This document shows, one piece after another, positions 54,233 to 61,989 of a stretch of DNA of 64,000 nucleotides. The notes under the pieces are model-generated. The model saw only the letters and a program-made list of their open reading frames with translations. It did not search any database and was not told where the DNA came from. Made by a program: the position numbers and the translations under genes. The stretch spans positions 62,001 through 126,000 of the forward strand of contig NZ_MQUS01000020.1 in the NCBI RefSeq assembly GCF_001953885.1, read 5' to 3'. Origin of the DNA: Streptomyces sp. IMTB 2501. GTDB taxonomy: Bacteria; Actinomycetota; Actinomycetes; Streptomycetales; Streptomycetaceae. The first letter of the stretch is position 1, and each line of letters begins with the position of its first letter.

Positions 54233-54988
54233 CTAGAACCCGTGCCGCATGCCCCCGTCCACGGGCAGCATGACCCCCGTCAGATAAGAAGCCGCCGGGG
54301 ACAACAAGAACGCCGCCACCTTCCCGAACTCCTCAGGCGCCCCATACCTCCGCAACGGGATCCGCGCCTCGTTCGCAGCCCGAGTGGCCTCAGGATCCGC
54401 GGACAACCCGTCCAGCTCGCGCACGCGATCCGTGTCGATCCGCGACGGCAGCAGCCCCAGCACCCGGATCCCCCGCGGCCCCAGCTCGTCGGCGATCGAC
54501 TTGGCGAAGCCGGCGAGCCCGGGCCGCAGCCCGTTGGAGATGGTCAGCCCCGGAATCGGCTCGTACACCGACGCGGACAGCACGAACCCGATGACCCCGC
54601 CCGGCTCCAGTTCGCCGGCCGCCGCGCGAGCGAGCCTCACCGCACCGAGGAACACCGACTCGAACGCGTTCTGCCACTGCTCGTCGGTGTTGTCCGCGAC
54701 GAATCCCGGCGCCGGCCCGCCCACACTCACCAGCACGCCGTCGAACGCCCCGAAGTGCTCGCGGGCGACCGCGATCAGCCGCTCCGGAGTCCGCGGGTCG
54801 GCGTTGTCCACGGCCACGCCGACCGCGTTCGGGCCCAGTTCGGCGGCGGCGTCGGCCACCCGCTTCTCGTCCCGGCCGCTGATCACGACCTTCGCCCCGT
54901 CGGCGACGAGTTCCCGTGCGGCGGCGTTGCCCAGCCCGCGGGTCGCCCCGGTGACGACGTACACCCGGTCCTTCAGTCCAAGATCCAT
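54233..54988 (-). CDS. SDR-family protein lacking the canonical catalytic Tyr and Lys
   Basis: 251-residue Rossmann protein with TGATRGLGNAAARE for cofactor binding, Asp in AVDNAD and a conserved LASxx-like VLSASVYEP. Where YxxxK is expected the sequence is SNGLR (residues 151-155) before PGLAGFAKSIADELGPRGIRV, so Tyr is Ser and Lys is Arg. A known divergent SDR subgroup has a similar SNxxR motif. It follows the GH15 gene by 4 bases in one operon. Function uncertain. Confidence 0.85.
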   Translation of the reverse strand: MDLGLKDRVYVVTGATRGLGNAAARELVADGAKVVISGRDEKRVADAAAELGPNAVGVAVDNADPRTPERLIAVAREHFGAFDGVLVSVGGPAPGFVADNTDEQWQNAFESVFLGAVRLARAAAGELEPGGVIGFVLSASVYEPIPGLTISNGLRPGLAGFAKSIADELGPRGIRVLGLLPSRIDTDRVRELDGLSADPEATRAANEARIPLRRYGAPEEFGKVAAFLLSPAASYLTGVMLPVDGGMRHGF

Positions 54989-54992
54989 GGCC

Positions 54993-56777
54993 CTATCCTG
55001 CCTGCTTGTCCCCGAAAAGGGTGAGCGCGGTGTTCACCAGGGCGATATGGCTGAAGGCCTGCGGAAAGTTGCCCACCTGGCGGCCCAGTCCCGGGTCGTA
55101 CTCCTCCGCCAGCAGCCCCACGTCGTTGGTGAGTGCCACCAGCCGCTCGAAGAGCGCCCGGGCGTCGGCCGTGCGGCCCGTCAGATGCAGGGCGTCCGCG
55201 AGCCAGAACGAGCAGGCGAGGAAGGCGCCCTCGCCGCCCGGCATCCCGTCGACGCCGACGGCGTCGGTGTCGTAACGGCGCACGAAGCCGCCATGGCCCA
55301 GGTCCGCGCGGATGGCGTCGACCGTGCCGGTCACCCGGGGGTCGTCGGGCGGCAGGAAACCGACCCGGGGGATCAGCAGCAGGGCGGCGTCCAGTTCGCG
55401 CGAGCCGTAGTACTGGGTGAAGGTCTGGCGCCGGGCGTCGTAGCCCTGCTCGCACACCTCCCGGTGCACCTCGTCGCGCATCGCCCGCCAGCCGTCCGCA
55501 TCGCCCTGCAGCTCCGGGTACTTCTCCAGCGTCCGTACGGCGCGGTCGGCGGCCACCCACACCATCACCTTCGAGTGCACGAACTGGCGCCGGCCGCCGC
55601 GCACCTCCCACAGCCCCTCGTCGGGCTGCCGCCAGGACGACTGCAGGAACGTCATCAGCGCGCGCTGGATCGCCCACATGTGCGGCCTGGTGGGCAGGCC
55701 CTTGTCGCGGGCCAGCGACAGCGAGTCCATGACCTCGCCGTACACGTCCAGCTGGAGCTGGCCGACGGCGCCGTTGCCGATGCGCACGGGCGTGGAGTCG
55801 GCGAAGCCGGGCAGCCAGGGCAGCTCCCATTCCGGCAGCCGGCGCTCGCCCGCCAGGCCGTACATGATCTGCAGGTCCGCCGGATCGCCGGCGACCGCGC
55901 GCAGCAGCCAGTTGCGCCAGGCCTCGGCCTCCCTGTGGTAGCCCGCGGCGAGCATGGCGCCGAGGGTGAGGGTGGAGTCGCGCAGCCAGCAGTAGCGGTA
56001 GTCCCAGTTGCGTACGCCGCCCAGTTCCTCGGGCAGCGAGGTGGTGGCCGCGGCGACGATCCCGCCCGTCGGGGCGTAGGTGAGTGCCTTGAGTGTGATC
56101 AGGGACCGTACGACGGCGTCCCGGTACGGCCCGTCGTAGCGGCAGCGGGACGCCCAGCGCCGCCAGTCGTGGACGCTGTTGCTCAGCGCCTCGTAGGGGT
56201 CGACGAGCGGCGGGCGGTGTTCGTGCGAGGGGTGCCAGGTGAGCACGAACGCGACCCGCTGGCCCTCGGCGACGGTGAACTCCGAGTGGGTGCCGAAGTC
56301 CTCGCCCCAGGTGTGCACGGCCGGCTCCGAGCGCAGCCAGACCGAGTCCGGTCCGGCGACGGCCACCCGGTGCCCGTCCGAGCGGCGCACCCACGGCATG
56401 ATCGAGCCGTAGTCGAAGCGCAGGCGCAGGGTGCTGTGCACGGTGACCCGGCCGCTGACGCCTTCGACGATGCGTACGACGTCGGGGGCGCGGTCGCGCT
56501 GCGGCATCAGGTCGGTGACGCGGACCGTGCCGTCGTGGGTGTCCCACTCGGTGTCGAGGACCAGGGTGTCGGGCCGGTAGGCGCGGCGGGTGCAGGTGCG
56601 CGCTCCCTTGGGGGCGATCCGCCAGTGGCCGTGGTCCTCGTCGCCCAGCAGTCGGGCGAAGCAGGCACCGGAGTCGAAGCGGGGCAGGCACAGCCAGTCG
56701 ATCGAGCCGTCCCTGCCGACCAGCGCGGCGGTCTGCTCGTCACCGATGAGGGCGTAGTCCTCGATGCGCGCGTTCAC
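54993..56777 (-). CDS. GH15 family glycoside hydrolase (glucoamylase/trehalase type)
   Basis: About 594 residues with the GH15 six-hairpin domain: IEDYALIGDEQTAALVGRDGS at the start, NWDYRYCWLRDSTLTLGAML, the characteristic DEGLWEVRGGRRQFVHSKVM region, and the final EEYDPGLGRQVGNFPQAFSH, with catalytic Glu candidates in those segments. No signal peptide, so cytoplasmic; this subgroup includes actinobacterial trehalases. Start GTG 56777; a TTG at 56810 is possible but without a better ribosome site. Confidence 0.9.
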   Translation of the reverse strand: MNARIEDYALIGDEQTAALVGRDGSIDWLCLPRFDSGACFARLLGDEDHGHWRIAPKGARTCTRRAYRPDTLVLDTEWDTHDGTVRVTDLMPQRDRAPDVVRIVEGVSGRVTVHSTLRLRFDYGSIMPWVRRSDGHRVAVAGPDSVWLRSEPAVHTWGEDFGTHSEFTVAEGQRVAFVLTWHPSHEHRPPLVDPYEALSNSVHDWRRWASRCRYDGPYRDAVVRSLITLKALTYAPTGGIVAAATTSLPEELGGVRNWDYRYCWLRDSTLTLGAMLAAGYHREAEAWRNWLLRAVAGDPADLQIMYGLAGERRLPEWELPWLPGFADSTPVRIGNGAVGQLQLDVYGEVMDSLSLARDKGLPTRPHMWAIQRALMTFLQSSWRQPDEGLWEVRGGRRQFVHSKVMVWVAADRAVRTLEKYPELQGDADGWRAMRDEVHREVCEQGYDARRQTFTQYYGSRELDAALLLIPRVGFLPPDDPRVTGTVDAIRADLGHGGFVRRYDTDAVGVDGMPGGEGAFLACSFWLADALHLTGRTADARALFERLVALTNDVGLLAEEYDPGLGRQVGNFPQAFSHIALVNTALTLFGDKQAG

Positions 56778-56867
56778 GGGATCCGGTTTCCCGGCGCGCC
56801 AGAGGGACAACCAGGTGGTGCGCCGGGGGAGTGACTGGCCCGTGTGCGTGGCGATACGGCGGGGGCC

Positions 56868-57223
56868 AGGGCCTGTCCGCCGGATCAGGGGGACATCGGC
56901 GGCGCCTCATCAGCGCGGGTGAGCGGGGGGCGATGGGGGTGCCCCGCGCGAGCGTATTCGAGTGTGTGGGGGAGCGTCGGTGACCGACGGCAACGCCGCT
57001 GGGGGTGCACCCGCGCCCTTGATGAGGCAGTGGGGGAGGGCGCGCCGGTCCCCGCAGGCCCATCTGCGGCGTTGTCGTCGGTTGCCGCCCCCACGCGCGC
57101 CTTCGCCCGCGAGGGCCCCATCGCGTCGCCGCCCTCCTCCGCCTCGCAGCTGGACGCACCCCCGCTCACAGTGCCTGCAAGGTGCCGCCGATGTCCTGCG
57201 ACCTGTTCCGCCGGACAGGCCCT
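56868..57223. mobile_element. MITE-like element with ~40-bp terminal inverted repeats
   Basis: Left end GGGCCTGTCCGCCGGATCAG (56869 onward) to GACATCGGCGGCGCC (ends 56906). Right end, as reverse complement, begins GGGCCTGTCCGGCGGAACAG and continues to GACATCGGCGGCACC (57222 back to 57181). The ends match at 34 of 38 positions with one 4-base gap. The ~275-base interior has no transposase; a 94-codon frame inside is not convincing. Non-autonomous element; fills the 444-base gap between GH15 and SURF1. Confidence 0.7.
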
Positions 57224-58013
57224 AGACGGCGGCCGGTTCCGTCTCCTCCGGCTTCGCCTCCGCGGCGGCCTCCTCCTGGTCGCGGATCTCCCGCCGGACC
57301 AGGAACCACCAGCCGACCGGGACGGCCGCGGCGAACAGCCACCACTGGATCATGTACGCGTAGTTCAGTGGGGCGTCCTCGCTGCCCGGGTCGGAGATCT
57401 GCTCCGGGGAGTCGGTCTGGGGCCCCGTCTGCTCGACGTAGCCGCCGAGCACCCGCGCGCCGAGCCGGTGCGCCTCCTCCGTGCTGTTGATCAGCATGAT
57501 CTGCCGCTCGGGGAGGCCCTCGACGTTCTTGATGCCGCTCGCAGCGGTCGTCTCGTCGGCCATCAGCCGCCCGGTGATCGTGGTCCGGCCGGCCGGCGGG
57601 GCGGGGATCTTCGGGAAGGCGGTCTGGGCTCCGTTGGCGGGGATCCAGCCGCGGTTGACGAGCAGCACCTTGCCGTCGCCGAGGACGAACGGGGTGAGCA
57701 CATGGAAGCCGACCTCGTTGTCGGAGTTGGTCCGGCGCCGGACCACTTCCTCCTTCGCGGTGTCGAAGGTGCCGGTCGCGGTGACCGTGCGGTACCTCTC
57801 GACGCGGGTCACGGTGTGCCCCGGGGAGCTCAGCCGCTCGACCGGGACCGGCTTGGCGTGCAGCGCCGAGGAGACCAGGTCGTTGCGCGCGGTGCGCTCC
57901 TCGTAGCGGTGCTTCTGCCAGAAACCCAGCCGGATCATCGTCGGGATCAGCGCGATCGCGACGATGGTGAGGATCACCCACTGGCGGGACAACAGGAAGC
58001 GGTAGCGATGCAC
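57222..58013 (-). CDS. SURF1 family cytochrome oxidase assembly protein
   Basis: About 263 residues. Two transmembrane segments flank a large extracytoplasmic domain: one near the N-terminus (VILTIVAIALIPTMIRLGFWQ) and one near the end (MIQWWLFAAAVPVGWWFLV). SURF1 hallmarks include LLVNRGWIPANG and LNYAYMIQWW. It assists haem-copper oxidase assembly. I prefer GTG 58013 (GGAGG upstream) to ATG 58046. The TAG stop lies on the edge of the inverted-repeat element, so the Glu/Ala-rich tail may be shortened. Confidence 0.9.
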   Translation of the reverse strand: MHRYRFLLSRQWVILTIVAIALIPTMIRLGFWQKHRYEERTARNDLVSSALHAKPVPVERLSSPGHTVTRVERYRTVTATGTFDTAKEEVVRRRTNSDNEVGFHVLTPFVLGDGKVLLVNRGWIPANGAQTAFPKIPAPPAGRTTITGRLMADETTAASGIKNVEGLPERQIMLINSTEEAHRLGARVLGGYVEQTGPQTDSPEQISDPGSEDAPLNYAYMIQWWLFAAAVPVGWWFLVRREIRDQEEAAAEAKPEETEPAAV

Positions 58014-58062
58014 CCCACGACGGTACCTCCGGGCCGTGGGGTGCATTCAGGCGGGTACCGGG

Positions 58063-58296
58063 TCACACCCGGTCGACGATTCCCGTCTTCCCGTCCGCCC
58101 GGGCGCAGTGCGCGCCGCAGTACCACTTGTCGTCGGCCTCCACCCCCTGACCGATGATCTGCACCCGGCAGTGCTCGCAGAGGGGTGCCATGCGGTGGAT
58201 CGCACAGGAGAAGCAGTCGAACACATGAACCGCACCCTGAGCGTGGACCTCGAAGGTCATCCCGTAGTCATTGCCGCAAACTTCACATTTCGCCAT
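58063..58296 (-). CDS. Small Cys-rich zinc-ribbon-like protein
   Basis: 77 residues with four Cys pairs, CEVC, CFSC, CEHC and CGAHC, and several His, enough for two treble-clef or ribbon zinc sites. No signal or DNA-binding pattern. Function unknown. Three GATCACTC repeats lie upstream. Confidence 0.85.
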   Translation of the reverse strand: MAKCEVCGNDYGMTFEVHAQGAVHVFDCFSCAIHRMAPLCEHCRVQIIGQGVEADDKWYCGAHCARADGKTGIVDRV

Positions 58297-58357
58297 GCGC
58301 CACAGGGTGAGCCGTCGCCGAGACCAGGGCGAGCGCGTTCCGGGTGAGTCGTGTGCC

Positions 58358-58399
58358 GATCACTCATTCGTACGATCACTCTCATCGGCGTGATCACTC
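58358..58399. repeat. Three GATCACTC direct repeats
   Basis: GATCACTC occurs at 58358-58365, 58374-58381 and 58392-58399, with starts 16 and 18 bases apart, in the 115-base gap between the Cys-rich protein gene and the exonuclease gene. Possible regulator sites for the minus-strand Cys-rich gene. Confidence 0.6.
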
Positions 58400-58411
58400 G
58401 CATGCGTACGC

Positions 58412-59404
58412 TCACCCGTCGGCGGGCTCGACATCCCGCAGCAGCTGCCCGAACGCGGCCTCGTCGACGACCGGCGTGCCGAACTGCCGCGCCTTGACCA
58501 GCTTGGACGTGCCCGAGTCGGGGTCGTTGGTCACCAGCAGGCTGGTCAGCCGGGAGATGCTGGACGCCACATGCAGACCGGCCTCGGTGGCCCGGTCCTC
58601 CAGCAGCTCGCGGTCGACGGAGGTGTCGCCGGAGAACGCCACCCGCATGCCCTGTTTGAGGCGTTTGCCGTCTTCGTAGCGCCCCGGATTGGGGTAGGGG
58701 CATGCGGGCCTTTTGCGGGAGGGGCGCCAACTGCTCGACCGGTAGCCGCCGTAGCCCCCGAATCCGCCGGACGACTGCCGGGGCACCGGACGGTCCGACC
58801 ACTCCGTCAGCGGCCGGCACTCCAGCAGCGGCAGCCGTACGCCACCCGCTGCGGCCGCCCGCAGACTGGGCCGGAACGCCTCCGCCAGCACCCGCGCGTC
58901 GTCCAGCGCGTGGTGCGCCCGCTGCTGTACGACGCCGTAGTGCGCCGCCAGCGACTCCAGCTTGAAGTTGGGCAGCGGCAGCCCCAGCTCCTTCGACAGC
59001 GCGATGGTGCACAGCCGCTGACGCACCGGCGCCTCGCGCTGCGCGCGCGCGTACTCCCGCGCGATCATCTGCCAGTCGAAGACGGCGTTGTGCGCGACCA
59101 GCACCCGGCCGTCCAGCCGGGCCGCGAACTCCTCGGCGATGTCCGCGAAGAGCGGCGCCCCTTCGAGTACCTCGCTCGTCAGGCCGTGTATCCACACGGG
59201 TCCCGGATCCCGCTCCGGGTTGACCATTGTGTACCAGTGGTCCTCGACCTCGCCGCGCTCGTCCAGCCGGTAAACGGCCGCCGAGATGATCCGGTCGTCC
59301 CGGGCCAGGCCGGTGGTCTCCACGTCAACGACCGCGTATCCCTTCGGATACGCGGCCGGCCACTGGGTGGGGGAGGACACTGCGGTCGCACGGTCTTCGA
59401 GCAT
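58412..59404 (-). CDS. DEDDh 3'-5' exonuclease with C-terminal BRCT domain
   Basis: 330 residues. N-terminal DnaQ-like exonuclease: motif I VVDVETTGLA (Asp, Glu), motif II VAHNAVFDWQMI, motif III HHALDDARVLAEAF (His, Asp). A Gly/Ser/Arg/Pro linker near residue 220 leads to a BRCT domain (MRVAFSGDTSVDRELLEDRA; SLLVTNDPDSGTSKLVKARQFGTPVVDE). The BRCT should bring it to damaged or replicating DNA. Start ATG 59404; the long upstream extension of the frame is chance. Confidence 0.93.
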   Translation of the reverse strand: MLEDRATAVSSPTQWPAAYPKGYAVVDVETTGLARDDRIISAAVYRLDERGEVEDHWYTMVNPERDPGPVWIHGLTSEVLEGAPLFADIAEEFAARLDGRVLVAHNAVFDWQMIAREYARAQREAPVRQRLCTIALSKELGLPLPNFKLESLAAHYGVVQQRAHHALDDARVLAEAFRPSLRAAAAGGVRLPLLECRPLTEWSDRPVPRQSSGGFGGYGGYRSSSWRPSRKRPACPYPNPGRYEDGKRLKQGMRVAFSGDTSVDRELLEDRATEAGLHVASSISRLTSLLVTNDPDSGTSKLVKARQFGTPVVDEAAFGQLLRDVEPADG

Positions 59405-59517
59405 GGTCACTGAGGATACGGGCCGCGACTGACAGTCCTGACCTTCAGGGCCGTCCCCCGCCCCGTGGGGTCGCCTGACTGTTCGTGCCTCGCGCGCGTG
59501 TGCCTGTCCTGTGCCCA

Positions 59518-60177
59518 TCAGCCGACCGAGCCGGGTGGGCCGGTGGGCGGAGCCGGTGCCAGCAGCGACCGCACCAGCGCGCTCACCGCCGTCAGGAACA
59601 GCCGCTCCGTGTCCACCGGCAGGGCCAGCGCACGCGCCAGCGCGGGGTCGTCCCCGGCGGCCTCGGTACTCCACAGCTCCTGCTCGTCGGGGTGCTGTGC
59701 CGGGGCCCGCTCGCGGTTGCGCTCCACCAGTACATGCCCGACCACCTGGAACTGCACGGCCCGTACGAACTCGGCGGCCCGGGCACCGCGCAGACCTGCC
59801 GCGTGCGCCTCGCGCACCAGCACCCGCTGGGCCGGCAGGAACATCCGCTCGGTCAGTCCCCGCTCGTGCACCAGGGCCACCAGATGCGGATGGTCGCGCA
59901 GTTGCCGGCGCAGGTCGCGCGCGACACCGACCACGCGCTCCTCGGGTGTGTTCCCGCAGGGCCGGATCTCGCCCAGCTCGGCCACGGTCCGCTCCACGAG
60001 GGCGTCGAGCAGGGCCTCGCGGCCGCCGACATGCCAGTAGATCGAGGTCACGGCCGTACCCAGCGCGGCGGCGAGCCCCCGCATGGTGAGTGCGTCCGGC
60101 CCGTGCCGCTTCACCAGACCGGCGGCGGCCTCCAGCACCGCCTCCCGGGTCAGCGCGCTTCTCGTCCCACCCGCCAT
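59518..60177 (-). CDS. TetR-family transcriptional regulator
   Basis: 219 residues. N-terminal TetR helix-turn-helix: REAVLEAAAGLVKRHGPDALTMRGLAAALGTAVTSIYWHVGGREAL in pieces, followed by a helical ligand domain. GGGGGG precedes ATG 60177. Divergent from the decarboxylase-like gene at 60294 with the palindrome CTGTAAC/GTTACAG between, so most likely the repressor of that operon. Its last codons fall in a weak copy of the CAGCCGACCGAG repeat. Confidence 0.93.
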   Translation of the reverse strand: MAGGTRSALTREAVLEAAAGLVKRHGPDALTMRGLAAALGTAVTSIYWHVGGREALLDALVERTVAELGEIRPCGNTPEERVVGVARDLRRQLRDHPHLVALVHERGLTERMFLPAQRVLVREAHAAGLRGARAAEFVRAVQFQVVGHVLVERNRERAPAQHPDEQELWSTEAAGDDPALARALALPVDTERLFLTAVSALVRSLLAPAPPTGPPGSVG

Positions 60178-60228
60178 GATCCCCCCAACTCTCCTCCGTA
60201 CGCGTGTCTTTACCCCGCACGAGGTCTG

Positions 60229-60245
60229 CTGTAACTGTGTTACAG
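60229..60245. promoter_or_regulatory. Likely TetR operator
   Basis: Perfect palindrome CTGTAAC-TGT-GTTACAG, 7-base arms and 3-base centre, 52 bases upstream of TetR's own start and 49 bases before the divergent operon. It is the only strong dyad there. Confidence 0.75.
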
Positions 60246-60293
60246 GTGACGGTCCGTCAGGAACGGGCTGTCGGAAGAAGGGCGGTACGACGT

Positions 60294-61091
60294 ATGGCAC
60301 GCGTACGGTACGGCGCACGGACCGAGCGGGAGATCGCCGCGACCCGCACCGCGAGCGCGCGGCTTCCCGACATCTGGTCCACCGGAGTGGTGGCCGTCTG
60401 GGAGACCGACCCGGACGCGGTCGCCGCGGTGCTGCCACCACCCCTGAAACCCACCGGAAGCCCGCTCGTGCGGGTGAACATCAGCACCGTCGACCTGCCC
60501 GGATACCCGCTCGGTGCCGGCTCGTTCGCGGTCGCCGCCGCGCACGGCACGGTCGAGGGCTGGTATCCGCTGGTCATGCCGATGACCCATGAGCGCGCCC
60601 TCACCGGCGGGCGGGAGGTCTTCGGCGAGCCCAAGAAGCTCGGCGAGGTGACGGTCGAACGCTACGGCCCCGGCGTGCGCGCGACGCTGTCCCGGCACGG
60701 CATCGCGTTCGTCGAGGTGCAGGGCACGGTGGCCGGCGAGCTGCCCTTGCCGGAGCCTTCGCGGAAGACCGACTTCTACTTCAAGTTCCTTCCCGCCGTG
60801 GACGGTTCGGGCTTCGACATCGACCCGGTGCTGGTGCACTGCGTGCGCCACGAGAAGGTGCGCCGGCTGGAGCGGATCACCGGGGAGGTCGTCCTGCGCG
60901 AGTCGGCGTACGACCCCGTGGCCGACCTTCCGGTGCTGCGGCTGCGCGAGATCACCATCGGCGAGAAGACCAGCGACCAGAGCGGCCGGGTCGTGGAACG
61001 GGCCGATGCCCAGGCCCTGTTGCCGTACGTCCACCAGCGTTACGACGATCCGCTGCAGATCCTCGACGCGCCGCCCGAGGGGAGTTCGTGA
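60294..61091 (+). CDS. Acetoacetate decarboxylase family protein
   Basis: 265 residues of the ADC fold. The segment GGREVFGEPKKLGEV contains the paired lysines (Lys114/Lys115) that correspond to the Schiff-base Lys and its neighbour in acetoacetate decarboxylase, and VNISTVDLPGYPLG and YPLVMPMTHERA are typical. Many actinobacterial homologues act in pathways other than acetone formation. First gene of a likely four-gene operon; ATG 60294; TGA overlaps the next ATG by one base. Confidence 0.9.
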   Translation: MARVRYGARTEREIAATRTASARLPDIWSTGVVAVWETDPDAVAAVLPPPLKPTGSPLVRVNISTVDLPGYPLGAGSFAVAAAHGTVEGWYPLVMPMTHERALTGGREVFGEPKKLGEVTVERYGPGVRATLSRHGIAFVEVQGTVAGELPLPEPSRKTDFYFKFLPAVDGSGFDIDPVLVHCVRHEKVRRLERITGEVVLRESAYDPVADLPVLRLREITIGEKTSDQSGRVVERADAQALLPYVHQRYDDPLQILDAPPEGSS

Positions 61092-61975
61092 TGGACCTCC
61101 AGGCCGGACAGGTCGCCGTCGTCACCGGCGCGGCGAGCGGGATCGGGCTCGCGATGGCCCGGAGGTTCGCCGCCGAGGGCCTGAAGGTGGTCCTCGCCGA
61201 CGTGGAGGAGAGCGCCCTGGACAAGGCCGCGGCGGGTCTGCGGGCCGAGGGCGCCGACGTGCACGCGCGCGTGGTCGACGTCGGCGAACGCGCCCAGGTC
61301 ATGGAGCTGGCCGAGGCGGCGTACGACACCTACGGCGCCGTGCACGTCCTGTGCAACAACGCGGGCGTCGGCTCGGGCGCCGAGGGCCGGATGTGGGAGC
61401 ACGACCCGAACGACTGGCGATGGGCCTTCGCCGTCAATGTGTGGGGTGTCTTCCATGGCGTCCAGGCATTCGTACCCAGGATGATCAAGTCGGGTCAACC
61501 CGGTCATGTCGTCAATACATCCTCCAGCGACGGCGGTATCGCCCCCCTGCCGACCGCCTCCGTGTACGCGGTCACCAAGGCGGCCGTCGTCACCCTGACC
61601 GAGTCCCTGTACGCGCATCTGAAGGCCGAGCACGCGCGCGTGGGTGCCTCGGTGCTCTTCCCCGGCCCGCACATGCTGCGCACCGGCCTGTGGGAGTCGC
61701 ACCGCAACCGCCCCGCCCGCTACGCCAAACAGCGCCCGCGCAGGACCCCGTACCGCAGCCTCGACCAGTGGGAGGCGGCGATGCGGGCGGCCGGCGAGGA
61801 GGTCCGCTTCACGCCCGTCGGGGAGGTCGCCGACCTCGTCGTGGCCGGCATCCGCGAGGACCGCTTCTGGCTGCTGCCGGCGAGTGAGCACAGCGACGCC
61901 CGGATCCGCGCGCGCTCCCGCTCGATGCTGGACCGGGCGAACCCGTCGTACCTCGAAAGCTTCGTACTCGACTGA
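61091..61975 (+). CDS. SDR-family oxidoreductase
   Basis: 294-residue Rossmann oxidoreductase with the canonical TGAASGIGLAMARR cofactor site, NNAGVGSGAEG, catalytic Ser in NTSSSDGG and the YAVTKAA Tyr/Lys pair. Probably NAD(H)- or NADP(H)-dependent; the Asp after the second strand (LADVEE) suggests NAD. Long C-terminal tail with RARSRSMLDRANPSYL. Start ATG 61091 with GGGGAG upstream. Cotranscribed with neighbours. Confidence 0.93.
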   Translation: MDLQAGQVAVVTGAASGIGLAMARRFAAEGLKVVLADVEESALDKAAAGLRAEGADVHARVVDVGERAQVMELAEAAYDTYGAVHVLCNNAGVGSGAEGRMWEHDPNDWRWAFAVNVWGVFHGVQAFVPRMIKSGQPGHVVNTSSSDGGIAPLPTASVYAVTKAAVVTLTESLYAHLKAEHARVGASVLFPGPHMLRTGLWESHRNRPARYAKQRPRRTPYRSLDQWEAAMRAAGEEVRFTPVGEVADLVVAGIREDRFWLLPASEHSDARIRARSRSMLDRANPSYLESFVLD

Positions 61976-61989
61976 CCGGGAGGCTTGCT

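Noticed and set aside
56885..57169. 94-codon ORF inside the inverted-repeat element
   Set aside because: Low-complexity and without transposase features.
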